From the NCBI GenBank assembly GCA_964501925.1, contig CAZCTM010000007.1:6297-70296 (forward strand): DNA of 64,000 nt. Direction: 5' to 3'. Positions 8,977 to 17,915 of this stretch are shown here, one piece after another. This stretch comes from CAYLYU01 sp964501925 (GTDB taxonomy: Bacteria; Pseudomonadota; Zetaproteobacteria; Mariprofundales; Mariprofundaceae). The translations under genes were made by a program, and so were the position numbers. The notes beneath the pieces were generated by a model that was not told the origin of the DNA, did not search any database, and saw nothing but the letters and a program-made list of their open reading frames with translations. Position 1 is the first letter of the stretch. Every line of letters begins with the position of its first letter.

Positions 8977-9798
8977 ATGCGGGATCAGGATTGCGTTCAC
9001 TTCCTCCAATGGGCCCTGCCTAGGCTGCATTTGCAGTGGAAGGGCTACCGCAGGGTCCGCAGGCTGGTCTGCAAGCGCATCAGCCGACGCATGCGGGTAT
9101 TGGGGTTGCAGGATATTCGATCCTATCGCGCCTTTCTTGAAGCGGATGAAGATGAATGGGCTGTCCTGGATTCCATGTGCCGTATTTCGATCTCGCGCTT
9201 TTTTCGCGACAGGGGGGTCTTCACCCATCTTGAAACAGAAATCCTCCCCCGGCTTGCAAGATCGCATTTCCGCAAACAGAAAAGAACATTGCACTGCTGG
9301 TGCGCGGGGTGCGCCTCAGGTGAGGAGGCTTACAGTCTGTTGCTGCTCTGGAAGATGAAACTGGAGCCCGGATTTCCAGGTGCTGGCATCCGGATTGTGG
9401 CCACGGACAGCGATCCGCATCTGCTTGAACGTGCGCGTATCGCCTGTTATCCGTTCAGTAGCGTGAAAAACCTGCCCCCCGAATGGCTTGCGGAGGCATT
9501 CATTCGGTCGAATGGCGGCTATTGCCTGCGAGAGGAATTTAAACACGATATCGTTTTCATGGAGCAGGATATCCGCCAGGAGGTTCCGGACAGGCTCTTT
9601 GATCTCGTTTTGTGCCGGAACATGGCCTTCACCTATTTCGATGAAACGGTTCAGTTGAAAGTACTCGAGACGATCCGGCAAAGCTTGCGCCCGGGCGGAA
9701 TCCTTGTTTTAGGAAGCCACGAATCTCTTCCCGGCACTGTCACGGGGATTGTTCCTCGCTCCAAGAAATACAGAAGTTTCAGCGTCACTGACCTGTAA
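8977..9798 (+). CDS. CheR-type SAM-dependent methyltransferase, orphan
   Basis: About 273 residues with a helical N-terminal CheR domain (SISRFFRDRGVF) and a Rossmann methyltransferase domain with the CheR signature GCASGEEAYS, then FDLVLCRNMAFTYF and LRPGGILVLGSHE. CheR proteins methylate glutamates of chemoreceptors, but no cheB, receptor or other chemotaxis gene is in the window. Start set at the ATG at 8977, preceded by GGAAGA 7 bp upstream; the longer frame from 8899 reads into the divergent NTPase promoter region and lacks a ribosome site. It ends 22 bp from the convergent pyrophosphatase gene. Confidence 0.85.
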   Translation: MRDQDCVHFLQWALPRLHLQWKGYRRVRRLVCKRISRRMRVLGLQDIRSYRAFLEADEDEWAVLDSMCRISISRFFRDRGVFTHLETEILPRLARSHFRKQKRTLHCWCAGCASGEEAYSLLLLWKMKLEPGFPGAGIRIVATDSDPHLLERARIACYPFSSVKNLPPEWLAEAFIRSNGGYCLREEFKHDIVFMEQDIRQEVPDRLFDLVLCRNMAFTYFDETVQLKVLETIRQSLRPGGILVLGSHESLPGTVTGIVPRSKKYRSFSVTDL

Positions 9799-9820
9799 AC
9801 CCAGCCCCAGGCCGGGCAGA

Positions 9821-11827
9821 TCACCCCAATAGCGGCGCGATCACCAGCGAAACAATGGCCATGACATTGATCAGGATGTTCATGGACGGGCCGGAGGTGT
9901 CCTTAAACGGGTCACCAACCGTGTCGCCCACCACGACGGCCTTGTGGGTATCTGAGCCCTTACCGCCCAGATGCCCCTTCTCCACATATTTCTTGGCATT
10001 ATCCCAGGCTCCGCCCGCATTTGCCATGGTCAGGGCCAGACATACGCAACCGACAAGGGCGCCTGCGAGCATGCCGCCCAGGGCTGCCGCTCCCAGACCA
10101 AAGCCAACGATCACGGGGGCCGCCACTGCCAGCACGCCCGGAAGAATCATCTTCTTCAGGGCTGCTGTCGTGGCGATATCCACGCATCGTGCGGTATCCG
10201 GCTTCGAGGTCCCCTCAAGCAGGCCGGGGATCTCCCTGAACTGGCGGCGAATTTCCTTGATCATCTCGAAGGCGGCGTCACCCACGGCCGTCATCGTGAT
10301 GGAGGCAACCAGATACGGGAACACGCCACCAATGAAAATGCCGATGATGACGAGTGGGCTGTTGAGTTTCATGACAAATCCCTGGACGTGCAATCCGACG
10401 GTTTCCGCATACGCGGTGATGATCGCCAGGGCCGCCAGAGCTGCTGCACTGATGGCGAACCCCTTGCCGATGGCTGCCGTCGTATTCCCCATCTCATCCA
10501 GCGAATCGGTAATCTTTCGGGTCTCGGCACCGTAACCGGCCATTTCTGCAATGCCTCCAGCATTGTCCGCTACCGGACCATAGGCATCGATGGCCATGGT
10601 AATGCCCACTGTGGCCAGCATTCCGACAGCAGCGATACCCACGCCGTACAGACCACAGAGATGGGTCGAAATAAAGATCACGGCGCAGATGGTCAGCATC
10701 GGTATGGCCACGGACTGCATGCCGATGGCCAAACCCGTAATCATGACGGTTGCCGCCCCGGTCTCGCCCGACTTGGCAATATGGCGTACCGGTGGCCCCC
10801 CCGTATAGTACTCGGTAATCAGACCAACAATGATGCCGCCGATGGCACCCACCAGAACCGCACCCCAGACACTCGCGGCAACGCCCACACCGGTGATGAC
10901 AAAATAGGAGGAAATAATAAACAGCACGGCGGCTCCGACCGTGCCGATGCGAAGGGCCACATCCAGGGCCTTGTCTGAATTCATCTTGACCAGCCAGATG
11001 CCAAGTATGGAACACACCAGGCCAGCGGAGGACAGTGCCAGGGGCAGAAACATCAAAGCCTGCCGCTGGCCATATGGGTCGATGATGTCGGCAGCCATGG
11101 TTGAGGCCATGGCAATGGTGGCGATCATGGCCCCGCAGTAGGACTCGAAGATATCCGAACCCATGCCGGCCACATCCCCCACATTGTCACCTACATTGTC
11201 GGCGATCACCCCTGGATTTCTCGGATCATCCTCCGGGATACCGGCCTCGATCTTACCCACCAGGTCCGCACCGACATCCGCACTCTTGGTGAAGATCCCA
11301 CCACCAACACGGGAGAACAGGGCAACGGAGGAGGCCCCCATGCCAAAGCCATGGATGGCATGTGCCGTTTCCGGATCACCGCCAAAGACAAGATACAGGC
11401 TCCCCAGCCCCAACAGACCCAGGGCTGCAACGGTCAGACCCATAATGGAGCCTCCAAAGAAGGCGACCCGCAAGGCATGGGCAGCCCCTCCCTGATGAGC
11501 GGCGACGGTTGTACGGACATTGGCCTGAGTGGCGGAGAACATGCCAAAGTAACCCGCCGAAGCAGAACTGATGGCCCCCACGAGGAAGGCCAGCGTCGTA
11601 TTCCAGCCAAGCGGTGAAACAAACAGCGCGATGGCCACCACCGCCACAAAGATGACGAGTATCGAATACTCCCGTTTCATGAATGCCATGGCGCCGATAT
11701 GGATCTGCTCGCCAATCTCAGCGACCTTTCCTTCACCCGCAGGTTCTTTCTTTACGGAGATGTAAATGTAAAGCGCAACGCTTAAGCCAAACACACCGAA
11801 TAATGCTGGAATGACATCAAAACCCAT
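9821..11827 (-). CDS. hppA: membrane-bound ion-pumping pyrophosphatase, K+-dependent type
   Basis: Integral membrane enzyme (668 residues, about 16 membrane spans) that couples PPi hydrolysis to H+ or Na+ export. The PPi-binding site is intact (GGGIFTKSADVGADLVGK and NPGVIADNVGDNVGDVAGMG), as is the late DTVGDPFKDTSGPS. The segment GNTTAAIGKGFA (bases about 10454-10489) has Ala where K+-independent enzymes have Lys, so this is the K+-dependent class; ion choice between Na+ and H+ cannot be settled here. A strong GGAGGG precedes the ATG. The soluble pyrophosphatase gene lies 87 bp upstream on the same strand. Confidence 0.96.
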   Translation of the reverse strand: MGFDVIPALFGVFGLSVALYIYISVKKEPAGEGKVAEIGEQIHIGAMAFMKREYSILVIFVAVVAIALFVSPLGWNTTLAFLVGAISSASAGYFGMFSATQANVRTTVAAHQGGAAHALRVAFFGGSIMGLTVAALGLLGLGSLYLVFGGDPETAHAIHGFGMGASSVALFSRVGGGIFTKSADVGADLVGKIEAGIPEDDPRNPGVIADNVGDNVGDVAGMGSDIFESYCGAMIATIAMASTMAADIIDPYGQRQALMFLPLALSSAGLVCSILGIWLVKMNSDKALDVALRIGTVGAAVLFIISSYFVITGVGVAASVWGAVLVGAIGGIIVGLITEYYTGGPPVRHIAKSGETGAATVMITGLAIGMQSVAIPMLTICAVIFISTHLCGLYGVGIAAVGMLATVGITMAIDAYGPVADNAGGIAEMAGYGAETRKITDSLDEMGNTTAAIGKGFAISAAALAALAIITAYAETVGLHVQGFVMKLNSPLVIIGIFIGGVFPYLVASITMTAVGDAAFEMIKEIRRQFREIPGLLEGTSKPDTARCVDIATTAALKKMILPGVLAVAAPVIVGFGLGAAALGGMLAGALVGCVCLALTMANAGGAWDNAKKYVEKGHLGGKGSDTHKAVVVGDTVGDPFKDTSGPSMNILINVMAIVSLVIAPLLG

Positions 11828-11914
11828 CCTACCCTCCAGAAAATCTGAAAAAAATTGAACCTTCCACCTTCCCGGTGGCTATTTCTTTGTTCTAGGTCAA
11901 GTATTCGGATTCAT

Positions 11915-12445
11915 TTATGCATTCAGGTATCGCTGCATTGAATCCTTGATTTCCTTTTTGGCCTCATCGGCCCCGCCCCAGCCGGTTACCTTCACCCATT
12001 TGCCGGTTTCAAGATCCTTGTAGTGTTCAAAGAAGTGCCTGATCTGGTCAATAAGGAACCTCGGCAGATCTTCGGGACCATTCACGTGATCGTAAACAGG
12101 TTTGAGTTTTGATGCCGGCACCGCAAGCACCTTGGCATCCACACCGGCCTCATCCTCCATGTAGAGCACGCCAACGGGACGGCACGGAACCACGCATCCG
12201 GGAATCATGGCAAAGGCCGAAACGACAAGCACATCAACCGGATCGCCGTCATCGGACAAGGTGTTCGGGACAAACCCGTAATTGCAGGGATAGTGCATGG
12301 CTGTATGCATGAAACGATCCACAAAGATCGCACCGGATTCTTTATCCAGCTCATATTTGATGGGGTCCCCATGCTGGGGAACCTCAATGACCACATTGAT
12401 ATCCTCGGGTGGATGGCTCCCCACCGGAATCTTACAGATATCCAT
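11915..12445 (-). CDS. ppa: soluble family I inorganic pyrophosphatase
   Basis: Cytosolic Mg-dependent pyrophosphatase, 176 residues, the same length as the E. coli enzyme. Metal-binding signature DDGDPVDVLV and the later DEAGVDAKVLAVP are present. The start is set at 12445 (MDICKIPVG) because AGGAGGG lies 5 bp before it; the upstream in-frame start at 12466 would place that ribosome site inside the gene. Located just upstream of hppA in the same direction. Having soluble and energy-conserving PPases side by side implies they may be used under different conditions. Confidence 0.95.
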   Translation of the reverse strand: MDICKIPVGSHPPEDINVVIEVPQHGDPIKYELDKESGAIFVDRFMHTAMHYPCNYGFVPNTLSDDGDPVDVLVVSAFAMIPGCVVPCRPVGVLYMEDEAGVDAKVLAVPASKLKPVYDHVNGPEDLPRFLIDQIRHFFEHYKDLETGKWVKVTGWGGADEAKKEIKDSMQRYLNA

Positions 12446-12624
12446 GTAACCCTCCTGAAAATTCACAACCGCGATCTATTGTAGGAACTCCGGCCGCAAG
12501 CACAAGCAAAGGCCGTTTAATCACCAAATCGACAAGGGGCATGGGAAAAACAGGCTGCTTCTTTTTTCCGGCAACCGTTGCCTCTATCATGCTTGCATGT
12601 CCAGTCCGGTGAGAGTGCATTAAC

Positions 12625-12855
12625 ATGAGCGGTGGCTGGGGTTGCCCCAATGAAGAAAACGGAACCTGCAGACGGGTTCTGGGTCGTCCCTGTGATCCGG
12701 GCATGAAGGGGTGCATCCTTTCCGGACGGTTCACCTTCAGCAACATGGAGAAGAACCGGAGCCGGAATCAGGTCAAATCAAAGGGGGATCAGGGGAAGAC
12801 TGAGGATTCAACGCGGACACCCCGCGTGGTCCAGGATCCGGCTTCCGAATCATGA
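12625..12855 (+). CDS. small four-cysteine protein of unknown function
   Basis: A 76-residue protein without a signal peptide. The N-terminal 40 residues hold four evenly placed cysteines (Cys7, 15, 23, 30) in a compact GCPNEEN-x-TC and CDPGMKGC arrangement, which suggests metal or Fe-S binding; the C-terminal half is charged and probably disordered. I believe similar short proteins occur in other proteobacteria but recognise no named family. GGTGAGAG lies upstream of the ATG. Its stop overlaps the start of the L,D-transpeptidase gene (ATGA), so the two are likely translated together. Confidence 0.6.
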   Translation: MSGGWGCPNEENGTCRRVLGRPCDPGMKGCILSGRFTFSNMEKNRSRNQVKSKGDQGKTEDSTRTPRVVQDPASES

Positions 12856-13316
12856 TCATCGTCTCAATCAGCGATCAGCTTCTCCATCAGCGACGAAGGA
12901 CAGGTGTCTGGTACAGCTACCCTGTTTCAACATCGATCACCGGGACGGGAAACCAACGCCACAGCCTTCAAACCCCGCTGGGAAAACACCGGGTTTGTGC
13001 AAAAATCGGGGCGGGGGAACCCCTCTATACCGCCTTTAAGGGACGCAAGCCCGTTGGCATCTTTGATCCGCAACTCGACAATCCCCTCCATGACTGGATC
13101 CTGACGCGCATTCTCTGGCTCGATGGATGTGAACTGGGCATCAACAAACGCGGCCCTGTGGACACGCGACGCCGTTATATCTACATCCACGGTACGCACG
13201 AGGAGGACAAGCTGGGCACCCCCGCTTCGCATGGCTGTATCCGCATGCGCAATCTGGATGTCCTGGACGTATTCGACCATTCCTTTATCGGCGAGCATGT
13301 CCTGATCCGCTCGTAA
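12852..13316 (+). CDS. L,D-transpeptidase (YkuD) family protein
   Basis: A 154-residue YkuD catalytic domain. The active-site block has YIYIHGT and SHGCIRM with the nucleophilic Cys, as in enzymes that cross-link peptidoglycan through meso-DAP or attach proteins to it. No signal peptide or membrane segment is visible at the chosen start, unusual for an enzyme whose substrate is periplasmic; the overlap with the upstream small gene supports this start. It precedes pycA by 60 bp. Confidence 0.85.
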   Translation: MIIVSISDQLLHQRRRTGVWYSYPVSTSITGTGNQRHSLQTPLGKHRVCAKIGAGEPLYTAFKGRKPVGIFDPQLDNPLHDWILTRILWLDGCELGINKRGPVDTRRRYIYIHGTHEEDKLGTPASHGCIRMRNLDVLDVFDHSFIGEHVLIRS

Positions 13317-13376
13317 CAGTTCCCGCCAGCCTCCCATCAGGCTATCATCGCCTGCTTCCAAGGAGGCTGTCTCGAC

Positions 13377-14795
13377 GTGTTTAAACGCATGCTAATCGCC
13401 AACCGTGGTGAATGTGCCATTCGCCTGATCAGGGCCTGTAATGAACTCGGCATTGAAACCGTGGCCATTTATTCGGAGGCCGACAGCCATGCACTGCATG
13501 TGAAAAAGGCGGATCGTGCCGTCCTGATCGGGCCGGATCCGGTGAAAAGCTATCTGAGCATTCACCGCATCATCGACATCGCCCTGAAAACCAGGTGCGA
13601 GGCCATTCACCCCGGCTACGGTTTTCTGTCTGAAAACCCCGAATTTGCGCAAGCCATCGAGGACGCTGGCCTGAGTTATATCGGTCCGCGGCCTGACTCC
13701 ATTCGGAACATGGGCAGCAAGACACAGGCGCGGGCCAGCATGATTGCAGCCGGCATCCCGGTGGTTCCGGGCTCGGAAGAAAGCATCGGGGAGCTGGATG
13801 AAGCGATCAAATTCGCTGAAGAGATCGGTTATCCGGTGATGCTCAAGGCCGCAGCCGGCGGAGGTGGACGGGGTATCCGGCGCTGTGACAATGAAGCGGA
13901 ACTCCGTGAAAACTTCACCATTACCCGCCGTGAGGCGGAAGCCGCATTTGGCAATCCCGATGTCTTTATGGAACGCTACATTGTCAAACCGCGCCACATC
14001 GAATTCCAGATCCTGGCGGATCACCACGGCCATGTGGTTCACCTCTTCGAACGGGACTGCTCCATCCAGCGCCGCAACCAGAAGCTCATCGAGATCGCCC
14101 CTTCCAGTTTCCTGACCCCGGAACTCCGGCATGAAATGGGTGAAGTGGCAATCAAGGCGGCCAGGGCGGTCGACTATGTGAATGCCGGAACCATTGAGTT
14201 CCTTGTGGACGCCGATCACCGCTACTATTTCATGGAAATGAATACGCGGCTGCAGGTGGAGCATCCCATCACCGAGGTCATCACGGGTGTGGATATTGTC
14301 TCGGAGCAAATCCGCATCGCTGCGGGTGAGGAGCTTTCCTTCCGGCAGGAAGACCTGCACATCGATGGTTATGCGGTTGAATTCCGGGTCAACGCCGAGG
14401 ATCCGCGCAACAATTTCCTGCCCACGCCCGGCCGCATCACCCGCTATTTCTCACCCGGTGGACCGGGTATCCGGGTCGACGGCTGCGTCTATCCGGGATA
14501 CGTTATCCCGCCACATTACGACTCCATGTGTGCCAAACTGACTGTCTGGGCACCAAACTGGCCGCTAACCGTGACCCGGGCCAAGCGCGCCCTTGAGGAA
14601 TACGACATTCGGGGGGTCCGAACGACCCTCCCGTTCTACAGACATATCGCTGCGTCCAGCGAGTTCATGAAGGGGGACTTCCATACCGGTTTCCTGGATG
14701 AGCATCCGGAACTCCTGGAATACAAGGTCGTCGAGCAGCGCGAGAACATTGCCGCCTCGGTAGCCGCAGCCATTGCCGCCTATCACGGCATATAA
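13377..14795 (+). CDS. pycA: pyruvate carboxylase subunit A (biotin carboxylase)
   Basis: A 472-residue ATP-grasp biotin carboxylase that carboxylates the biotin of its partner, using ATP and bicarbonate. Shows the N-terminal MLIANRGECAIR, the glycine-rich ATP loop KAAAGGGGRGIR and the catalytic EMNTRLQVEHPITE. GTG start with AGGAGG 10 bp upstream. It is 17 bp before the carboxyltransferase/biotin-carrier subunit, so together they form a two-subunit pyruvate carboxylase feeding oxaloacetate to the TCA cycle. AccC is an alternative, but no accB is adjacent. Confidence 0.9.
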   Translation: MFKRMLIANRGECAIRLIRACNELGIETVAIYSEADSHALHVKKADRAVLIGPDPVKSYLSIHRIIDIALKTRCEAIHPGYGFLSENPEFAQAIEDAGLSYIGPRPDSIRNMGSKTQARASMIAAGIPVVPGSEESIGELDEAIKFAEEIGYPVMLKAAAGGGGRGIRRCDNEAELRENFTITRREAEAAFGNPDVFMERYIVKPRHIEFQILADHHGHVVHLFERDCSIQRRNQKLIEIAPSSFLTPELRHEMGEVAIKAARAVDYVNAGTIEFLVDADHRYYFMEMNTRLQVEHPITEVITGVDIVSEQIRIAAGEELSFRQEDLHIDGYAVEFRVNAEDPRNNFLPTPGRITRYFSPGGPGIRVDGCVYPGYVIPPHYDSMCAKLTVWAPNWPLTVTRAKRALEEYDIRGVRTTLPFYRHIAASSEFMKGDFHTGFLDEHPELLEYKVVEQRENIAASVAAAIAAYHGI

Positions 14796-14812
14796 AGCAT
14801 GAAGGAGTAACA

Positions 14813-16660
14813 ATGGAGCCACCGCGTAAACTTGCTATCACCGAACTGGCACTTCGAGATGCCCACCAATCCCTGCTGGCAACCCGAATGCGTTTGGACG
14901 ACATGCTCCCGATCTGCGACAAGCTCGACAAGGTCGGTTACTGGTCAATCGAGGCATGGGGCGGGGCCACCTTTGATACCTGCCTGCGATACCTCAAGGA
15001 GGGGCCTTGGGTGCGTCTGCGCGAACTGCGCAAGGCCTTGCCCAACACGAAACTGCAGATGCTCCTCAGGGGGCAGAATCTTCTGGGCTACCGGCATTAC
15101 GCCGATGATGTCGTGAGGAAATTCGTGGACATGGCCGCGGCCAACGGTATCGATGTGTTTCGCATCTTTGACGCCATGAACGACCTGAGGAATTTGCGTA
15201 CATCCATCCTTCAGGTGAAAGAGAATGAAAAACACGCCGAGGGCACCATCTGTTACACCGTCAGCCCGGTCCACACACTCGAGCATTTCGTTGATCTGGG
15301 CCGTGAACTGGAGGACATGGGTTGTGACACGCTGGCCATCAAGGACATGGCGGGGCTGCTGACACCAAAATCCGCGTCCGAGCTTGTTCGGGCACTGAAA
15401 AAGTCCGTGCATATCCCCCTGCACCTGCACACGCATGCGACATCCGGACTCGCAGACCTGGTTCAGTGGGAAGCTGTCAAGGCAGGGTGCGAGATCATCG
15501 ACACCGCCATCAGCCCCCTGGCCGGAGGCACAAGCCATCCGCCAACAGAGGCCATGGTCATCGCATTCGGAAACACCGAGTTTGATACGGGTCTGGACGT
15601 CAAACTCCTGCAGGAGATTGCCGCCTATTTCCGTGAAGTGAGGAAAAAATACAAGCGCTTTGAATCCGATTTCACTGGTGTGGATACCCGCGTTCATCTC
15701 AACCAAATCCCCGGTGGCATGATCTCCAACCTTGCCAACCAGCTCAGGGAGCAGGATGCCTTGGACAAGATGGATGAGGTGCTTGAAGAGGTGCCGCGCG
15801 TACGTGCCGATTTCGGCTATCCGCCGCTGGTTACCCCTACCAGCCAGATCGTCGGCACCCAGGCGGTTCTCAACGTCCTCTCGGGCAAGAAGTACAAGGT
15901 CGTGACCAATGAAACGAAGGCCTACCTGGCCGGCCGTTATGGCAAACCCTTGGGAGAGATCAACCCCGAGGTGCGCCAGGAAATCCTGGGGGATGAACCG
16001 GCCATTGAGGTGCGACCCGCCGATCTTCTGGAACCGGAACTTGATACGCTGACGCGTGAAATCGGTGATGAGGCCAAATCCATGGAGGATGTTCTTTCCT
16101 ACGCCATGTTTCCGGCGGTCGCGCGCGAGTTTCTGGAGGAGCGAAACAAGGGAACCCTGTCACCCGAGCCCCTGGAAGAACCGCTCCCCGAGAGTGAGCC
16201 CACACCCGTCGCCGCACCTGCTCTGGCACCCACTGAATTCAACATGACCATTCACGGTGAGCAGTACCACATTTCAATCGCCGGCACAGGGCACAAGAGT
16301 GCGGATGTCCGGCCCTTCTACATCAAGGTGGATGACGTCCTCGAAGAGGTCCTGGTTGAAACCCTGACTGAGGTCGTACCGACCAGCGATGGTGCCATTG
16401 ACACGCGAAAGGCCTCGAAGGACTCGCGGCGGCCCAAGGCCACGTCGGACAATCATGTCACAACACCCATGCCTGGCCGGATTGTGGCTGTTCACGTCAG
16501 GGAAGGTCAGAAGGTTGAGGCCGGTGATACCCTCCTGGTGGTGGAGGCCATGAAGATGGAAAATCAGATTCATGCCCCCGTTGCCGGCACAGTTGCGGCC
16601 ATCTATGTGAACGAAGGTGACAACGTCAACCCAGATGAATGCCTTATTGAGATTTCCTGA
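14813..16660 (+). CDS. pycB: pyruvate carboxylase subunit B / oxaloacetate decarboxylase alpha-like
   Basis: 615 residues: an HMGL-like TIM-barrel carboxyltransferase (LRDAHQSLLATR near the start, metal-binding HLHTHATSG), a conserved linking domain, a Pro/Glu-rich hinge near residues 450-470, and a C-terminal biotinyl domain with VVEAMKMENQ, whose Lys carries biotin. Strong AAGGAG before the ATG. The same architecture serves Na+-pumping oxaloacetate decarboxylase, but no beta or gamma membrane subunit is nearby and a biotin carboxylase is, which favours the anaplerotic role. Confidence 0.9.
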   Translation: MEPPRKLAITELALRDAHQSLLATRMRLDDMLPICDKLDKVGYWSIEAWGGATFDTCLRYLKEGPWVRLRELRKALPNTKLQMLLRGQNLLGYRHYADDVVRKFVDMAAANGIDVFRIFDAMNDLRNLRTSILQVKENEKHAEGTICYTVSPVHTLEHFVDLGRELEDMGCDTLAIKDMAGLLTPKSASELVRALKKSVHIPLHLHTHATSGLADLVQWEAVKAGCEIIDTAISPLAGGTSHPPTEAMVIAFGNTEFDTGLDVKLLQEIAAYFREVRKKYKRFESDFTGVDTRVHLNQIPGGMISNLANQLREQDALDKMDEVLEEVPRVRADFGYPPLVTPTSQIVGTQAVLNVLSGKKYKVVTNETKAYLAGRYGKPLGEINPEVRQEILGDEPAIEVRPADLLEPELDTLTREIGDEAKSMEDVLSYAMFPAVAREFLEERNKGTLSPEPLEEPLPESEPTPVAAPALAPTEFNMTIHGEQYHISIAGTGHKSADVRPFYIKVDDVLEEVLVETLTEVVPTSDGAIDTRKASKDSRRPKATSDNHVTTPMPGRIVAVHVREGQKVEAGDTLLVVEAMKMENQIHAPVAGTVAAIYVNEGDNVNPDECLIEIS

Positions 16661-16666
16661 GACAGC

Positions 16667-17392
16667 GTGAATAAACGCCCTCGGGAACGCATCATCCTGG
16701 TCACGGGTGCCTCATCGGGCCTGGGTCAGGCCCTTTGCAAGGCCCTCGGTTCCGAGGGGGTGAATGTCATTGCCCTGGCCAGAAACGAGGAAGGCCTTGA
16801 ACAGACGCAACGGATGGTGGAAAAGGCGGGCGGCCGCTGCCTGTGTGTTCCCTTCGATCTGCTCCAGTTTGACCAGTATCCGAAACTGAGGCTTGGGCTC
16901 TGCCAGCAGGTTCCGCACCTCGACGGGCTGGTCCATGCGGCGGGCGATCTGGATCGATGCTCACCCATGCAATATGTCAAAACCGCCGAATTCCGCCGTA
17001 TGCTGGACATCAACCTGACGGCGCCAAACCTGTTGACCCAATACCTGTTTCCCTTATTGGTTCGGGCCAGGTCGGCCTCGGTGATCTTCACCGCCTGCGA
17101 CATGGCCGATGAGGTTCAGCCAAACTGGCATGGTTACGGGATTGCCAAGGCCGGACTGGTTCATGCGGCCGAACTCTGGCAACTGGAGCACCCGGGAAAG
17201 GAGCTGCGGTTCAACTGCATCAACCCGGGAAGAATGCGTACCCGCATCCTGAAACGATCCTATCCCGGCCTGGTGGAAGATACCATTCCCGAACCCGAAT
17301 CCGTTTGCCGCGCATTTCTTTATCTGTTATCCGATGAGGCAAGGGGCATTCGCGGCAAGTATCTGCATGCCTCCGAGCTGATGCGTAGCTGA
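16667..17392 (+). CDS. short-chain dehydrogenase/reductase (YciK-like)
   Basis: A 241-residue Rossmann-fold oxidoreductase: TGASSGLGQAL for NAD(P) binding, AAGDLDRCSP in place of the usual NNAG, and active-site Tyr and Lys in YGIAKAG. The general pattern resembles E. coli YciK. The usual catalytic Ser strand reads SVIFTACDMAD, so the Ser position may be altered. GTG start 7 bp after pycB; probably the last gene of that transcript. It converges with def, with only 2 bp between the stop codons. Substrate unknown. Confidence 0.8.
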   Translation: MNKRPRERIILVTGASSGLGQALCKALGSEGVNVIALARNEEGLEQTQRMVEKAGGRCLCVPFDLLQFDQYPKLRLGLCQQVPHLDGLVHAAGDLDRCSPMQYVKTAEFRRMLDINLTAPNLLTQYLFPLLVRARSASVIFTACDMADEVQPNWHGYGIAKAGLVHAAELWQLEHPGKELRFNCINPGRMRTRILKRSYPGLVEDTIPEPESVCRAFLYLLSDEARGIRGKYLHASELMRS

Positions 17393-17394
17393 CC

Positions 17395-17907
17395 TCAGGA
17401 GACCCCGTCCATGCGGCGTACCAGATCGTGAGTGGACAGCATGCGGTCAACAAAGAGGATGCCTTGCAGGTGGTCGACTTCATGCTGAATCACCCTCGCC
17501 TCAAACCCGCTCGCCTTCAGACAATGCCTTTCCCCCTCGGGATCCTGAAAGGAAACCTGAATCCGGGAGAATCTGGGCACCAGTCCGATCCAGTCCGGAA
17601 CCGAAAGGCATCCCTCCCTGCCAAGAATCTCCCTGCTGTCAGATGAAACGATTTCAGGGTTGATCATGCGAAGCAGACCGTGATTCCGGCACGGGTACCT
17701 TGATGTGGAACAGTCCACGACCAGGGCGCGCAAACCTTCCCCCAGCTGCGGAGCGGCAATCCCCACACTGCCCTGATGGTTGCGCATCACGGCTTCGAGC
17801 TCGTCCATCAAGGCCCTCAGACGAGTATCAAAACAGGTGACAGCCTGCGCCTGCCTTCTCAGCCTCTCATCCGGAAGACGGAGGACTTCACGTACCGGAA
17901 AGCTCAC
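17395..17907 (-). CDS. def: peptide deformylase
   Basis: Metalloenzyme that removes the N-formyl group from new proteins. The 170 residues show all three motifs: GIAAPQLG, EGCLSVP with the metal Cys, and QHEVDHLQG with the two metal His. It is not next to fmt, as often seen, but follows the gcvR-like gene by 8 bp. A second def elsewhere is likely because here the usual fmt/rsmB partners are absent. Confidence 0.95.
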   Translation of the reverse strand: MSFPVREVLRLPDERLRRQAQAVTCFDTRLRALMDELEAVMRNHQGSVGIAAPQLGEGLRALVVDCSTSRYPCRNHGLLRMINPEIVSSDSREILGREGCLSVPDWIGLVPRFSRIQVSFQDPEGERHCLKASGFEARVIQHEVDHLQGILFVDRMLSTHDLVRRMDGVS

Positions 17908-17915
17908 CAGCCGGC

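Noticed and set aside
9971..10978. 335-residue frame antisense to hppA
   Set aside because: His/Gly/Asp-rich low-complexity translation from the reverse of membrane-coding DNA; hppA is certain.
13377..16660. Na+-pumping oxaloacetate decarboxylase
   Set aside because: No beta or gamma membrane subunit is nearby, and a biotin carboxylase is adjacent, which fits pyruvate carboxylase better.
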